This document shows, piece after piece, positions 49,713 through 59,830 of a DNA stretch of 64,000 nucleotides; position 1 is the stretch's first letter, and each line of letters starts with the position of its first letter. Under the pieces are notes generated by a model. It was given only the letters and a program-made list of their open reading frames with translations. It was not told the DNA's origin and made no database searches. The position numbers and the translations under genes are program-made. The stretch comes from Acestrorhynchus altus (Eukaryota > Chordata > Actinopteri > Characiformes > Acestrorhynchidae), in NCBI GenBank assembly GCA_034509495.1, contig CM067513.1, positions 17,072,047 to 17,136,046 of the forward strand, read 5' to 3'.

Positions 49713-52359
49713 GTATTTCCTCCCCGTCTCTTTCAAGCCATTTAAATGAAGTACAAAATGTGCCTTGAAATTTGGCTGCAGAACGTGTGACAAACATTAA
49801 CCCAAATGTTTATCTGGCTGGATTTTAGAACAGAATTTGTGATACCTAATTCATGAGCAGATGACAGTCACTGCCTGTCTGAGTGACTGTTCTCAAAGCT
49901 AATCTGAGAACAGGTAGACTAGATAAACCTTTGTCCTCCACTGATTTGCCCGTTTGCCCTCCAGCCCAGCTTATTTAAGCGTACATATATGTCACTGTAT
50001 CCTAGATTTTGCTCCAGAAAATGAGCTGAAAACCTGTTTAGCCAGGACACTGACACCTAGTTTGTCCAGTAGTTGAAGGACAACTGTCAAACCTTCCTTT
50101 GGCTTTTAACACACCTTTTAGCTCAGGAAAGAGGCTTTGTTCTGGTCAGCAGGTATCCGATTGCAGACTCATATTAACACGTTTTTTTGCTGCTCTTAAC
50201 AGTTTTTCTCCTTTTGACATCAGTTAAATCTGATGTCATTTACAACTAATAGTTTTCATGAATATACCAGTAGAATTGTTCCAAAACTTAGACATGGACT
50301 TAGACATTCCATTGAGAGTTAAGGTTTCCTTCTATAAATGTGGGTTTGGAGATACGAAGCTTTTTGCATGGCACTAACATTATGCTGAAGCTTGAAGGTT
50401 TATGTTCAGTTTTTCATGCCAGAAAATATATTTTTTTCTTCTTAATCATTGGCAATTTTATGCAGGATAATTCTATATTAGTGTAAACAATATGCTAGAA
50501 AAAGTTATATACTATATATAAAGTGAATTTGTTACATGCAAATGCCATCATGTAAAACCAAACCCTTACATAATCCATTCATTCGTTAAACCACTGGTTC
50601 TCACCTCTGGTCCTGGAGTTCCACTGCCATGCTTATTTTAGAGGTTTCCTGCTGGAAAACACCCAGTTGGGTCAGCAAGGGCTCGGCTGTTAGCTCAGTA
50701 GTTGGATCAGGAAACTCTAAAACAAGCAGGACAGTGATACTCCAGGGAAGAAGTGAGAATCACTGCTTTACATTATAAGAATTAAATCAGCTCATTTAAC
50801 AATTTAGTATTACTTGTTAGAAATTAATTAGAATATCATAATTACAGACGGTCTTAACTTAATAATTAGTATTTTCACATGTATAAATCAGTTATTTGTA
50901 CTTATAAATAGAACCAGCATGCTGGCATTTATCATAAGTGAAAAGTTGTTTTTGTCTTTTGAAAAATAGTTGGAAAAAGCAATAAACTTACTTGTAGCGA
51001 GAAATCAAATCTTACATTTAAGTAAAACAAAAATTTAGAATAGTTTTTTTTGTCCGATAAATTTTGAATTATCATTAATTCAAAATTACTTGTTCAAATT
51101 AAATGTGTGAAATAAAAAAAAATAATAAAACAAACAAACTGGAAGAGATAAGCTTGCCATCTGCTACCAATAACTGTGGAGACAGGACTCTGGTATGGCT
51201 TGAATATTACAGATTGTGTTGTAGATGTGTCAGCAGGTGGCGCACTCTTCATACACTGAGTACCTCTGGATCAAAGTTGCAGGCTCGCTGCACTGCTACA
51301 CGCCATACAGTTGTGAAATCATGCTCAGAAAGGAAGAGTAGTCTTAAAAATGCTAAGAGTTGAAACTGCTAACACCCAGCGTGGCTTCGCGATGACTGCC
51401 AGCAGAGTGTCTCTTTATGAGTTCATTTATTACAATGGAATAATAGATTTTACATTTCTGCTTTAAGTGTTGGACCTTTAACCCACAGAACATTAATAAT
51501 TAAACATCAGATCAGGATAACAGTTCGGCATTATCTTTCCACTCCTGGAAGAATGTTGGGAAGAGCTTAAACCACTTTTTCGAACCAGTGAGGAGAGCTT
51601 TTACTCTACGCTCAGAACTGCAGTTCAAGACTGTGTGCACAAATGAGGCCCACAGCGGTTCCCAGCTGAAGCCTCGCTGTGTGCCAGATACATTTTCCAA
51701 GCCAAAGGTGTGTGAAGTCAACAGTTTAGTCTTGATCGTCACCTTTTACTCTGGGGGCTCCAAATAAATCTAGGATACAGTGACACACATACATTTGGTA
51801 AGCTGGCAAGGCCCTGCAGATAGGCCACTGGGACAAGAGCTTATCTAGTGTACCTGTTCTCGGATTAGCTTTCAGAGCGGTCACTTTGCACAGCGACATC
51901 TGGACACAGAGTTTAGACTTAAAGGAGTAGTTTGTTCGAAAGACTGTGTAGGTTTAGCTCTGGAAAGAGAACTAAAAACAGTTACGCCAGGCTACTGCCA
52001 GTGACAGACAAGTGGCAAACGTCCTTTGGGCTCTTCACATCTTTTTGCTCAGGAAATGTACGAGGTGTAAAGAAAAGAAATATGCACAAAAAAAAAAGCA
52101 GCTGAGAAAGATTCTTTCGTTTTGTGTTTGAGCTACACGACTTAAGAAGTTGCATGACATGGACTTCCATTACTTGTTTCTCCAGTGAGGTGAAGTTCAC
52201 ACACAAGCACTTCTTAAAATAGTGCAAATTTCATTTTAGGATCAACTGCTGCTTTAAGTACACATCACCCACAGCTGCCCAAACACCTGAATCCCAACAC
52301 AAAAAGCTTCAATATTCTGTACACAGGCCTTTCTATAGACTACAGCAGACGGGTCTGTT
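49713..52359. other. Intergenic region between kidins220 and id2
   Basis: The spacer between two convergent genes. Contains one MITE (next entry); otherwise AT-rich without recognised genes. Frames at 51103-51363 and 51512-51742 have no domain. The stretch 51500-52350 is less AT-rich and could include extra id2 3' UTR. Confidence 0.5.
50590..50770. mobile_element. Palindromic MITE, ~175 bp
   Basis: The left accactggttctcacctctg and right gaagtgagaatcactgc ends are inverted copies, and the middle 'gtcctggagttccactg' mirrors 'cagtgatactccaggg'. This is a well-known type of short hAT-related fish repeat. Confidence 0.7.
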
Positions 52360-53034
52360 CAAATAAAGCATTTGATTTATTTTTATATAAAAAAGGTACG
52401 ATTTACAATAACTTTTATAAAAAGTTTCAGCATAATTAAGTACAGCATGACACTTTGCAGCTTGGTAGTCCAATTTCTGCAACTATACAAGATAACAACT
52501 CTCAAAGAGTTCACAAAGGGGGTTCACGCGTTTATGTCACACAACGTCCAGTCCTTCATGTGCCAAAAAAACAGAATGACTCTGCTTGACAAAAAATTAA
52601 AAACAGACTAAACTTTGTACAGCAACTAAAGCACGTCATCTCCAATCTTCACACCGCATCTTCACGAAAAAAGCGAAGACTTCTCGCTTCCGAGGAAAAA
52701 AAGGGTCTTCTCATGACCTTCTTCCATTCTGGGTTTTCCCCCTCCCATTTGCGGGAATATAGTGCTTCTTCTTCCTCTTGAAGAAAAGACTGAACGAGTC
52801 TTTAAGATAAATAATCAAACCAACGTCCGGACTTTAACACATCACATAGATTGTCCTTTAGAAGCAAAGTCTTGATTCAGTTGACTGAAGAGGGGATAGA
52901 GGGTGGAGAGGCGAGGGGGGGGGGCAGGTTCCAGGCTGAGAACAGAAATTCAAAGTGGTGTTGGTGTGGGTGGTGGTGGGAGGAGGGGGGGGAGTAGTTC
53001 CCAGGTCCTGTGTGTTCAGGTCTTAACCAAACAC
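52360..53034 (-). other. id2: id2 3'-UTR exon 3
   Basis: The acceptor caatcttttgcag ends at 53035. The exon probably runs to a polyadenylation site just below 52376, where AATAAA reads on the - strand (52381-52376). It includes G/C homopolymer-rich stretches near 52915-52995 on the + strand. A three-exon structure with the last exon noncoding fits the Id family. The boundaries rest on splice-site inspection only. Confidence 0.7.
52376..52381 (-). terminator. id2: id2 polyadenylation signal AATAAA
   Basis: The + strand reads tttatt here, so AATAAA on the - strand, at the end of an A/T-rich conserved-looking tail of the id2 3' UTR. No other signal between here and the stop codon is as well placed. 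Confidence 0.6.
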
Positions 53035-53088
53035 CTGCAAAAGATTGAGAAAGAGAGGCATGTTGAGAAAATGCAAACAGAGAAAGAC

Positions 53089-53102
53089 ACACACACACAC
53101 AG

Positions 53103-53157
<55 letters not shown>

Positions 53158-53195
53158 CACACAGACAGGCAGAGAGAGAGAGAGAAAAAGAGAGA
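53089..53195. repeat. (AC)n and (GA)n microsatellites in id2 intron 2
   Basis: A short (CA)n, then (GA)n from about 53107 to 53151, then a second GA-rich run to 53195. In the id2 transcript this reads as a CU-rich tract in the intron upstream of the exon 3 acceptor at 53035. Confidence 0.9.
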
Positions 53196-53355
53196 GAGAT
53201 CCGGACAGCCTGGCGCCACAGAGGAAGCCGCAGTTGTGACATTTAAGCAGACAGTGTAAGAGTGAGACACTGAGCTCCACTCAGAACCCCAGTGAACCTC
53301 CTCCCTCCTCCTCCTCCCCTCGTTCTGAAGCTGTGCGGTAAGAGCTGATATTCAC

Positions 53356-53416
53356 CTGCTTAACGGTAAAGTGTCCTGCTGTCCTCTGTGATCAGCTCTG
53401 ACTGAAAGTCGGGAGT
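53356..53416 (-). CDS. id2: id2 exon 2 (C-terminal 18 codons)
   Basis: A short exon of 61 nt. The acceptor is tctgtccgcag and the coding part is 53416-53360, reading TPDFQSELITEDSRTLYR then TAA. This corresponds to mammalian ASEFPSELMSNDSKALCG. The stop is followed by GCAG and a donor gtgaatat at 53355, so another intron begins only 4 nt after the stop codon. Confidence 0.92.
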
Positions 53417-53853
53417 CTGCGGACAGAGAACACGTTTTAGAGACAGGCACTGAGTCAGTCAGCCCTGCGCTGGCTGCGCGCGAGCGGGCGGCTGTGCGGT
53501 ACCTGCAGGGAGAGGATGCTGATGTCGGTGTTGAGGGCGGTCAGCGGGCTGCGGGCCGCTCCGTGTCCGGGCCGCAGCCCGCCGCTGCTGCTGATGGCGG
53601 AGTGCGAGTCGAGCGCGATCTGCAGGTCCAGGATGTAGTCGATGACGTGCTGCAGGATCTCCATCTTGCTGACGTTCTTGTTCTGCGGGATGCTGGGCAC
53701 CAGCTCCTTCAGCTTGGAGTAGCAGTCGTTCATGTTGTACAGCAGGCTGAGCGGGTCGTCCGCGGGCGGCTTACTGCGCGACACGCCGAGCGCGGGCTCC
53801 GGGCTACTCGCGCCACCTTTCCGCAGCGACCGGACCGGACTGACGGCCTTCAT
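53360..53853 (-). CDS. id2: Id2, DNA-binding inhibitor (HLH without basic region)
   Basis: Id2 dimerises with E-proteins and blocks their DNA binding, keeping progenitors undifferentiated; it acts in the nucleus and shuttles. Join 53853-53503 with 53416-53360: 135 aa, close to the 134 aa of human ID2. Seen: MKAVSPVR start with the CDK-type Ser5-Pro site, DDPLSLLYNMNDCYSKLKEL helix 1 from residue 32, a loop with PSIPQNKN, helix 2 VSKMEILQHVIDYILDLQIA, an RSPL motif, and a leucine-rich TDISILSLQ export-type signal at the exon end. No basic region precedes the HLH. The YNMNDCYSKLKELVPSIPQNK core marks Id2 rather than Id1, Id3 or Id4. Teleosts have id2a and id2b; I cannot assign which. Confidence 0.97.
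53503..53853 (-). CDS. id2: id2 coding exon 1
   Basis: 117 codons from ATG (53853-53851) to CTGCAG. The donor is gtaccgcac (53502 downward), phase 0. It holds the whole HLH and the leucine-rich signal. An in-frame upstream ATG at 53967 would add 38 residues, but it lies at about the predicted transcription start and the extension does not look like Id protein, so the 53853 start, which matches the family N-terminus MKA.SPVR, is preferred. Confidence 0.96.
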
Positions 53854-53967
53854 TACTGACACGCGCAGGATACCAACGAACCCGTCCGGAGAGAGAGAAC
53901 CCGTCCGGAGCGCGCACACACACACGAGAAGCTGAGCCGCTCTACGCTCCACTCCGACTGAACGCAC

Positions 53968-54140
53968 TGGATTAACGGACTGTCACCGCCGCCTTATATA
54001 CCACACGCGGTGGGCGGGGACGGGACGCTTTGGACCTCGCTCATTGGCGTCGTCGCCGCGCCCGCGCACCGGCACGGGCCAATAGGCGCTCGACGCTTCC
54101 GCGTTGCTGGCCAATGGGACGGCGAGGGGGCGGGGCCGAT
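53968..54140 (-). promoter_or_regulatory. id2: id2 core promoter (TATA, CCAAT, GC boxes)
   Basis: A TATA box (TATATAA on the - strand) lies at 54000-53994, placing the start site near 53970 and a 5' UTR of about 115 nt. Upstream on the - strand there is an inverted ATTGG/CCAAT pair at 54043-54047, further CCAAT boxes (on the + strand) at 54079-54083 and 54111-54115, and GC boxes at 54011-54020 and 54126-54137. The block is very CpG-rich. Id promoters of this layout are typically BMP/Smad-responsive; that is family knowledge, not shown here. Confidence 0.8.
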
Positions 54141-54289
54141 GGTAAGAAGAGTCCCCGTGCTGAACAGAGCGGGGCAGAGAAGGGGACTGTAGAACAGTAA
54201 CACACACTGATCCGCTTTATTAATGTGATAATCTGCACTTACCAACATTTCTCAGATGAAAAAATGTATGTGTATATGTTTATATATAC

Positions 54290-54402
54290 ACACGTGTGTG
54301 TGTGTGTTCCAGTTCTCATAATACTGCTGTTTTATAAAGCAAGGAAAAATGTATATATATATATGGTGTGTTTGTTTCAAGGTTTGTGTGTGTATATCTG
54401 TA

Positions 54403-54449
<47 letters not shown>

Positions 54450-54578
54450 CTGAGACTGTATGTTTATCTGTGTGTGTGTGTGTGTGAGACTGTGTATGTG
54501 AGACTGTGTATGTGTCTGTGTGTATATATGTGCGTGTGTGTGACTGTATGTATGTGCGCGTGTGTGTGTGTGTGTGTG

Positions 54579-54616
<38 letters not shown>

Positions 54617-54740
54617 TGTGTGTGTGTGTATGTGAGGTGGAAAGGGGACTTGAACGAGGCTCCGTTAATGGGGTCCACTTAATGTGGGTGCTGACAGCCT
54701 GACTGTCAACAAGGCTGTTCATCTTCAACAGGACAGATGA

Positions 54741-54771
<31 letters not shown>

Positions 54772-54955
54772 TGTGTGTGTGTGTGTGTGCGCGTGCATGT
54801 GTGTGTATCTGTGGGTGTGTGTGTGTGTGATAGTGTGTGTGTATCTGTGTGTGTTTGTGTGTGTGTGTGTGTGTGTATCTGTGAGTGTGACTGTGTGTGT
54901 GTGTGTGTGCATCTGTGTGTGTGTGTGGGATTGTGTGTGTGTGTGTGTGTGTGTG

Positions 54956-55015
<60 letters not shown>

Positions 55016-55199
55016 GGGGTGGTATTTGATACAACTATTGTTACAACAGGGTAACACAGTATATACTATTCCGTTTAAATGCACTTTGCTGAATGAGTGT
55101 TTTAATTGGTTTCCAGTTCATCTTCATAGAGTTTATTACAGTATTACAGTGACTGTGTGTGTGTGTGTGTGTATGTGTGTGTGTGTGTGTTATTGTGTT

Positions 55200-55253
<54 letters not shown>
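54290..55253 (+). repeat. ~960-bp (GT)-rich simple-sequence block upstream of id2
   Basis: Alternating GT/GTAT/GTCT/GCGT units run from about 54290 to 55014, with a unique island 54636-54736 and a second (GT)n at 55155-55253 after unique sequence. The CVCVCV and HTHTHT frames are artefacts. Begins about 300 bp upstream of the id2 TATA box. Confidence 0.97.
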
Positions 55254-55589
55254 CGGGCTTGGATGTGTTGTGAGAAAATAAAAGTGTGTGTAGAAGTCAA
55301 ACAGTGTGATAACAGTAATTAGGGAGTTATCCGGCAGACAGCTCGGCTCTGCAGCCCAACATCTGACCGCCGAGGCGTTAGTGGAGCTGTGCTGGAATGC
55401 GGAGCGGAGCTGTGCTGGAATGTGTGCGTGTGTGTGTGTGTGTGTGTGGTGTGTGTGTGTGTGCTGGTGCTCGTTCTGTCGGGCCGAGAAACTGCTTTGT
55501 GGGGAACTGTGCGCCTTTAACGCCTCTTGGGCGCTCAGCACATCTGAGAACGTGCCCTCCTCTCCAGATGTGAATGCTACCTGACGCTG

Positions 55590-55860
55590 CCGACTCACAT
55601 CTGACAGGTGATGAACCGGCGCTCGCGCTGTCGCAGACTCTCCGGCGCCGGCCTCGTGACGTCACCCATTCACGGCCGCTCCTCGCGGCGCCGCTCGGGC
55701 GTCTGCCATGGCGACGGGGCCGCGGGCTCGAGCTTCGGCGCTGAGAGGAGAGCGCGCTAGTCCGGCTCCTCGCGCACCTGCACCAGAGCTGCGCGCAGCG
55801 CCCATTACGACACACGCCGGAGCGCGAGCAGGACGAGCAGGTGATTTAACACAGACAGGA
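55590..55860 (+). promoter_or_regulatory. CpG-rich promoter-like patch with CRE
   Basis: Dense CpG with tccggcgccgg, gcggcgccgctcgg and a full palindromic CRE TGACGTCA at 55657-55664. No TATA box. It lies 1.6 kb upstream of the id2 promoter. It could be an id2 distal element or a separate, divergent promoter. Confidence 0.5.
55708..55840 (+). CDS. Possible first exon of an unrecognised divergent transcript
   Basis: An ATG in good Kozak context (tctgccATGGcg) opens 44 codons of Ala/Arg/Pro-rich sequence (MATGPRARASALRGERAS...) that run into GAGCAG followed by a splice-donor-like gtgatt. I recognise no protein. The composition follows from CpG-rich DNA, so the frame could be fortuitous and the transcript noncoding. 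No downstream exon identified. Confidence 0.2.
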
Positions 55861-55889
55861 GAGCCGTTGTTACACTGTTACCCCCCTCA

Positions 55890-55918
55890 CACACTCTCTC
55901 TCTCTCTCTCACACACAC

Positions 55919-55982
<64 letters not shown>
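55890..55982 (+). repeat. (CT)n(CA)n(AT)n compound microsatellite
   Basis: Short (CT)n and (CA)n runs followed by (AT)n at 55921-55981. Confidence 0.97.
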
Positions 55983-55987
<5 letters not shown>

Positions 55988-56237
55988 GTATTCAGACTGA
56001 GATATAAAGATTATGCTATGTAAAGGTGCCGTTTAAACATCCATTCTGCTCCCGAATAACAGTGTTAAAGGCCCGGATGTTCCACACTGACAGTGAACAG
56101 AGATGATTAAAGTGACTGAGACTGAGACTGAGTTCAGCGCTGTCCTCTCTCAGCTTATTAGTCTGAAGAGAAACAAACCCACAACTGTCCGGAAAAGCTG
56201 AAGAGCTAAAGAGCTGAAGAGCTGGACTTTATCAGCA

Positions 56238-56399
56238 GAACAAACCGAGTCCGAATCACCACACACTCAACACACACCCTGACCTGCACAAACACACACA
56301 CACACTGTTTCTCTTTCCCATCTCTCTATCTTCGCTCTCTCTCTCTCTCTCTCTCTCTTCCCACCCCATCTGTTTTTCCTCTTTCTCCGTTTCTCTTTC

Positions 56400-56436
<37 letters not shown>

Positions 56437-56490
56437 AGAACAAACCGAGTCCGAATCACCACACACTCAACACACACCCTAACCTGCAGA
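56238..56490 (+). repeat. Tandem duplication with ~200-bp spacing
   Basis: The segment starting gaacaaaccgagtccgaatc at 56239 recurs nearly identically at 56439 (acaccctgacctgca versus acaccctaacctgca), with (CT)n-rich sequence in between. Confidence 0.9.
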
Positions 56491-56709
56491 TCCCCCCACT
56501 TTTACACACACACACACACACACACACCACACACACACACTCTCTCTCTCTCTCTCTCTCTCGGTTTCTCTTTCCCATCTCTCTATCTTTCGCTCTCTCA
56601 TCTCTTTCTCTCTCTCCCTGTTTCTCTCCCCCATCTATATATTGCTCTCTCCTCTTTCTCTCTCACTCTGTTTCTCTACCCCATCTCTCTCTCTCTCTCT
56701 CTCCGTGTG

Positions 56710-56780
<71 letters not shown>

Positions 56781-56790
56781 TTCTCCGATT
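56284..56790 (+). repeat. (CA)n/(CT)n simple-sequence block
   Basis: Long runs of CT with intercalated CA, for example 56716-56790. Contains the duplication above. Polypyrimidine on the + strand. Confidence 0.95.
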
Positions 56791-57137
56791 CCCACGCGCC
56801 CGTCGCGTGCGGCTGTGACGGCTGCAGGAGCAGCGCGCGCTCCTCTCTTGTAGCAGTGTGGAGCCTGTGGGCGGAGCTTCCGCAGGGCCTCAAAGTAAGG
56901 GGGGCTGCTGAAGTTCAACTTTCAGAAAAGTGAAGGAGCTCCTTACAAACAGCTGCTTTCACTGAGCTGTGGTTTATTTAAAACTGGGAAGAAAAGGAAA
57001 CTGCTTTCCCAAAATACATTTATTGAGCGACAGGACAGCAGTGTGTTTCACCCCTGCTGAAATACGGCATTACAACTACAGGAGCCGGCCTGACGTGCTT
57101 TACAAGGTTTCCACAAACTCTCAGAACCCACACTTCA
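56791..57137. other. CpG-bearing patch and unique sequence
   Basis: 56791-56880 is CpG-rich (cacgcgcccgtcgcgtgcgg, agcagcgcgcgctcc); the rest is unremarkable. No gene recognised. Confidence 0.4.
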
Positions 57138-57945
57138 TATCTCAGGATCAGAGAAATCTACAGACATGATACACAATACTCATAAAACAAACTACCAGAC
57201 CCTGCTTAACTAATGTCATCATTGTGTGATGAATTATCAGAGAGCAATCAGGTCGGAAAACAGCGAAAATGCACTCGTTTCCAACTGCATACACACGCTT
57301 GACTGATCAGTGAGAGGGGGCGGGGCTGAGGACATCACTGACCTGGATATTGAGTTATAGAGGAAAATGAAAAGGGAGGGTTTGTGCTCTTTCTTTGCTC
57401 AGTGTTCAAATTTCAGAATTAAAGTCCTATGAAAGGATAATACTGATACTGATAAAAAATACTAAAGGATATTCAGGTTGTTTTTGTCCTCTTGTTATAG
57501 TTTGTCAAATATTTTAAACTATATATTTAACTTATTATAAATATACATTTATACTATTTCATTTGACTCATATTATTTACTAAGTTAGTAACACTTTGGC
57601 CAGGGCTCAGGACTTTTATGAAATTTGAACACTGTCAGCACTCATTTTTCTCTGTAACTCAGTATCTGGGTCAATGACATCATTAGCCCTGCCCCCTCTC
57701 ACTGATCAGTTGGAGTTTGTATGCAGGTCAAGCATATACACATGGACAGGGCAGTAAACAGACAATGGAAGGCTCCTTTGGCATTTAAAGTGGAAGTTGG
57801 AAACAAATTATTTTGAGCTGTTTTCTGAGCTGGATTATTCACTGATAATTCATCATACAGAAATGAGACCACCATGGTTAGATAGGGTAAGTCTGATAAC
57901 ATGTGTCATATCTGTAGGTTACTCTGATCCTGGGATATGAAGCTT
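57138..57945. mobile_element. Long foldback element, ~800 bp imperfect inverted repeat
   Basis: The left arm (57138-57440) and right arm (57590-57945) are inverted copies: cttgactgatcagtgagagg / ccctctcactgatcagttgg, 'cctggatattgagttatag' / 'ctctgtaactcagtatctgg', and the outer ctcaggatcagagaaatc / 'ttactctgatcctgggat'. The centre is about 150 bp of AT-rich sequence. No transposase. Confidence 0.85.
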
Positions 57946-59480
57946 AGAATACTGGCATGTAACTGCCCATAAAATGTGAATCTCAGTTTGTAAGAGTTAA
58001 TAAAGGCAATAATTCTATATTACTCTAAAGAATACTTCGAAATGATCGACTGATTCTCTGTCTGGTGATACAGTTTGTCAGAAACAAAGAAAATCTTTTG
58101 TATGTGGTTCTTCATAAGCAAAATTCTCATTTCTAATTTCACTCGAGTTTTTCTTATAGTGTTGTTTTTACTTTTAGTTCTATTTCTCATTTAAGTGCAG
58201 TTTCTGTGTACTTTTCCCAGTCCTGTGAGTAAGTGAGTAGAACTGGTACAATGTCTGCAGTTAAAGATAGAGAAGCTTTATCAGTTTCTGAAGGCCTGCT
58301 AGCAGTGCAGAGAGAAGTGCAGAAGAGTCATGCTGGTTGAGGAAGTTGAATCCTGAAAGGCTCCTCTCAACCCCAGCGCCGTGGTCTTAAGTGTCACACA
58401 GGAATCGAGAGTTTTGGAAGAGATCTGAAACCACCTGATGCTGTCTCATCCTGCAACCGGCTGGTTTTTGCGGTCACTTCTTACCACTCGGACTTCGCTG
58501 GTGTGGCCTGACTCTCCTACAGAGAGGTCTGTAGGAAACAGCAGGGCTTCTTTCGTGCCACTTCCGCTCCGCAAGCTTCCTCAGTGCTCAGCTATTATAT
58601 ATATATATATATATATATAAGAGGAGTGGTGTGTGAAGTGAAGTGGAAACAAGAAGGCAAACCCTGCTGTTTCTCATCCAGTGACTTTTACTTCTTTGAT
58701 ATGCTTCAGTTTTCAGGAAGCACAAAAGTGTCCAGACACTTCTAGTGAATTTTCATTGCTAATGCTCATGGTTACACTCACACAGCTTGTAAAATTTCCA
58801 TGGAAAAGCACTGTGAATAGAGTCACATGAGGTGAAGGTCATCATTTCCAGTTTCATGTCCCAACTAGTGCGATGTAAACCCCTCAGCTTTGAGTCATAG
58901 TGAGATGGAACTGTATTTAATGCTATGATGATTTGAACTGTATGCGATGCTATGCTATCCAGGTTCTTTTTGGATGAGTTGCCATGGCATTTGTGATCCA
59001 GAACTAATCAAGAGACAAACTCTATATCAATGCCGCTATCACTAAAGTTGAAAAACTGTGCTTTATCTCTGCAAGGACTGTACCCTCTCACCTGGTCATG
59101 TTGCAAGCACATATTTAGTCACACACATTGGACACACTTTGTATCACGAGTAAAAAAAATGTTGCATAGACAGCATATAAAAACTCTTTATCTTTAAAAA
59201 TCAGCTTTTGGTAGTGAGCTGTAAATTAAGTACATTTCTTATCAGCACCCACCATGAAAGCTCAGTAGACTCTCTTTCCACCTTTCCTCACCTTGTTTCT
59301 ACCTTTTGAATATGGAAATAAGGCTTGATAAGCCACTAATTGAGAACCTATATGTTCTTTAGATGATGGTTTATTAACGCTGCAGATTATTGGGTCTGAT
59401 ATTTTGTGAAACATACATTGAATAAATGGTGCCATTATGGAAATTCTGGCTGTTAACCCTGAGATCTACACTTTGCAGGC
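57946..59480. other. Gene-free stretch
   Basis: AT-rich; one (AT)n at 58597-58619. No exon or intact element recognised. Confidence 0.5.
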
Positions 59481-59484
59481 AGTT

Positions 59485-59830
59485 ACATGCTGTTTCTAGT
59501 ATTCATATCTCAGGATAGTGTTACATCATACATCTATCATAACAAACTTCCATCATTGTTTGATAACATATTCCAGAATAATCTAGCTCCAAAAACAGCT
59601 AAAATTCCACCTGAGTTAAACCCAAATTTAAATGCCAAAGGACCATGCGATGCATGTTTACTGCTTTATCCACATGTACATGTTCAACCTGCATGCAGAC
59701 TGATGTAACTGACCCAGATATTTGGTAAAGAGAAAAATGAGAAGAAATATTGTTTGTTCTCTTCTCATTCAGTCACACAAATTTCAGTATAAAAATCCTG
59801 AGAAGTAATATTATGGATACACTCATAATA
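59485..59830 (+). repeat. Partial copy of the foldback family
   Basis: Shares 'tatctcaggat', 'attgtttgataacatattc', 'taaatgccaaaggacc' and 'acctgcatgcagactgatg' with the arms of the 57138-57945 element. Confidence 0.65.

Noticed and set aside
53494..53859. 121-codon + strand frame over id2
   Set aside because: Antisense shadow of id2 exon 1 in GC-rich DNA; no domain.
54252..55598. Long frames of repeated His-Thr or Cys-Val on both strands
   Set aside because: Translations of (GT)n/(CA)n microsatellites.
56256..56918. Arg-Glu repeat and Ser-Leu repeat frames
   Set aside because: Translations of (CT)n/(GA)n repeats.
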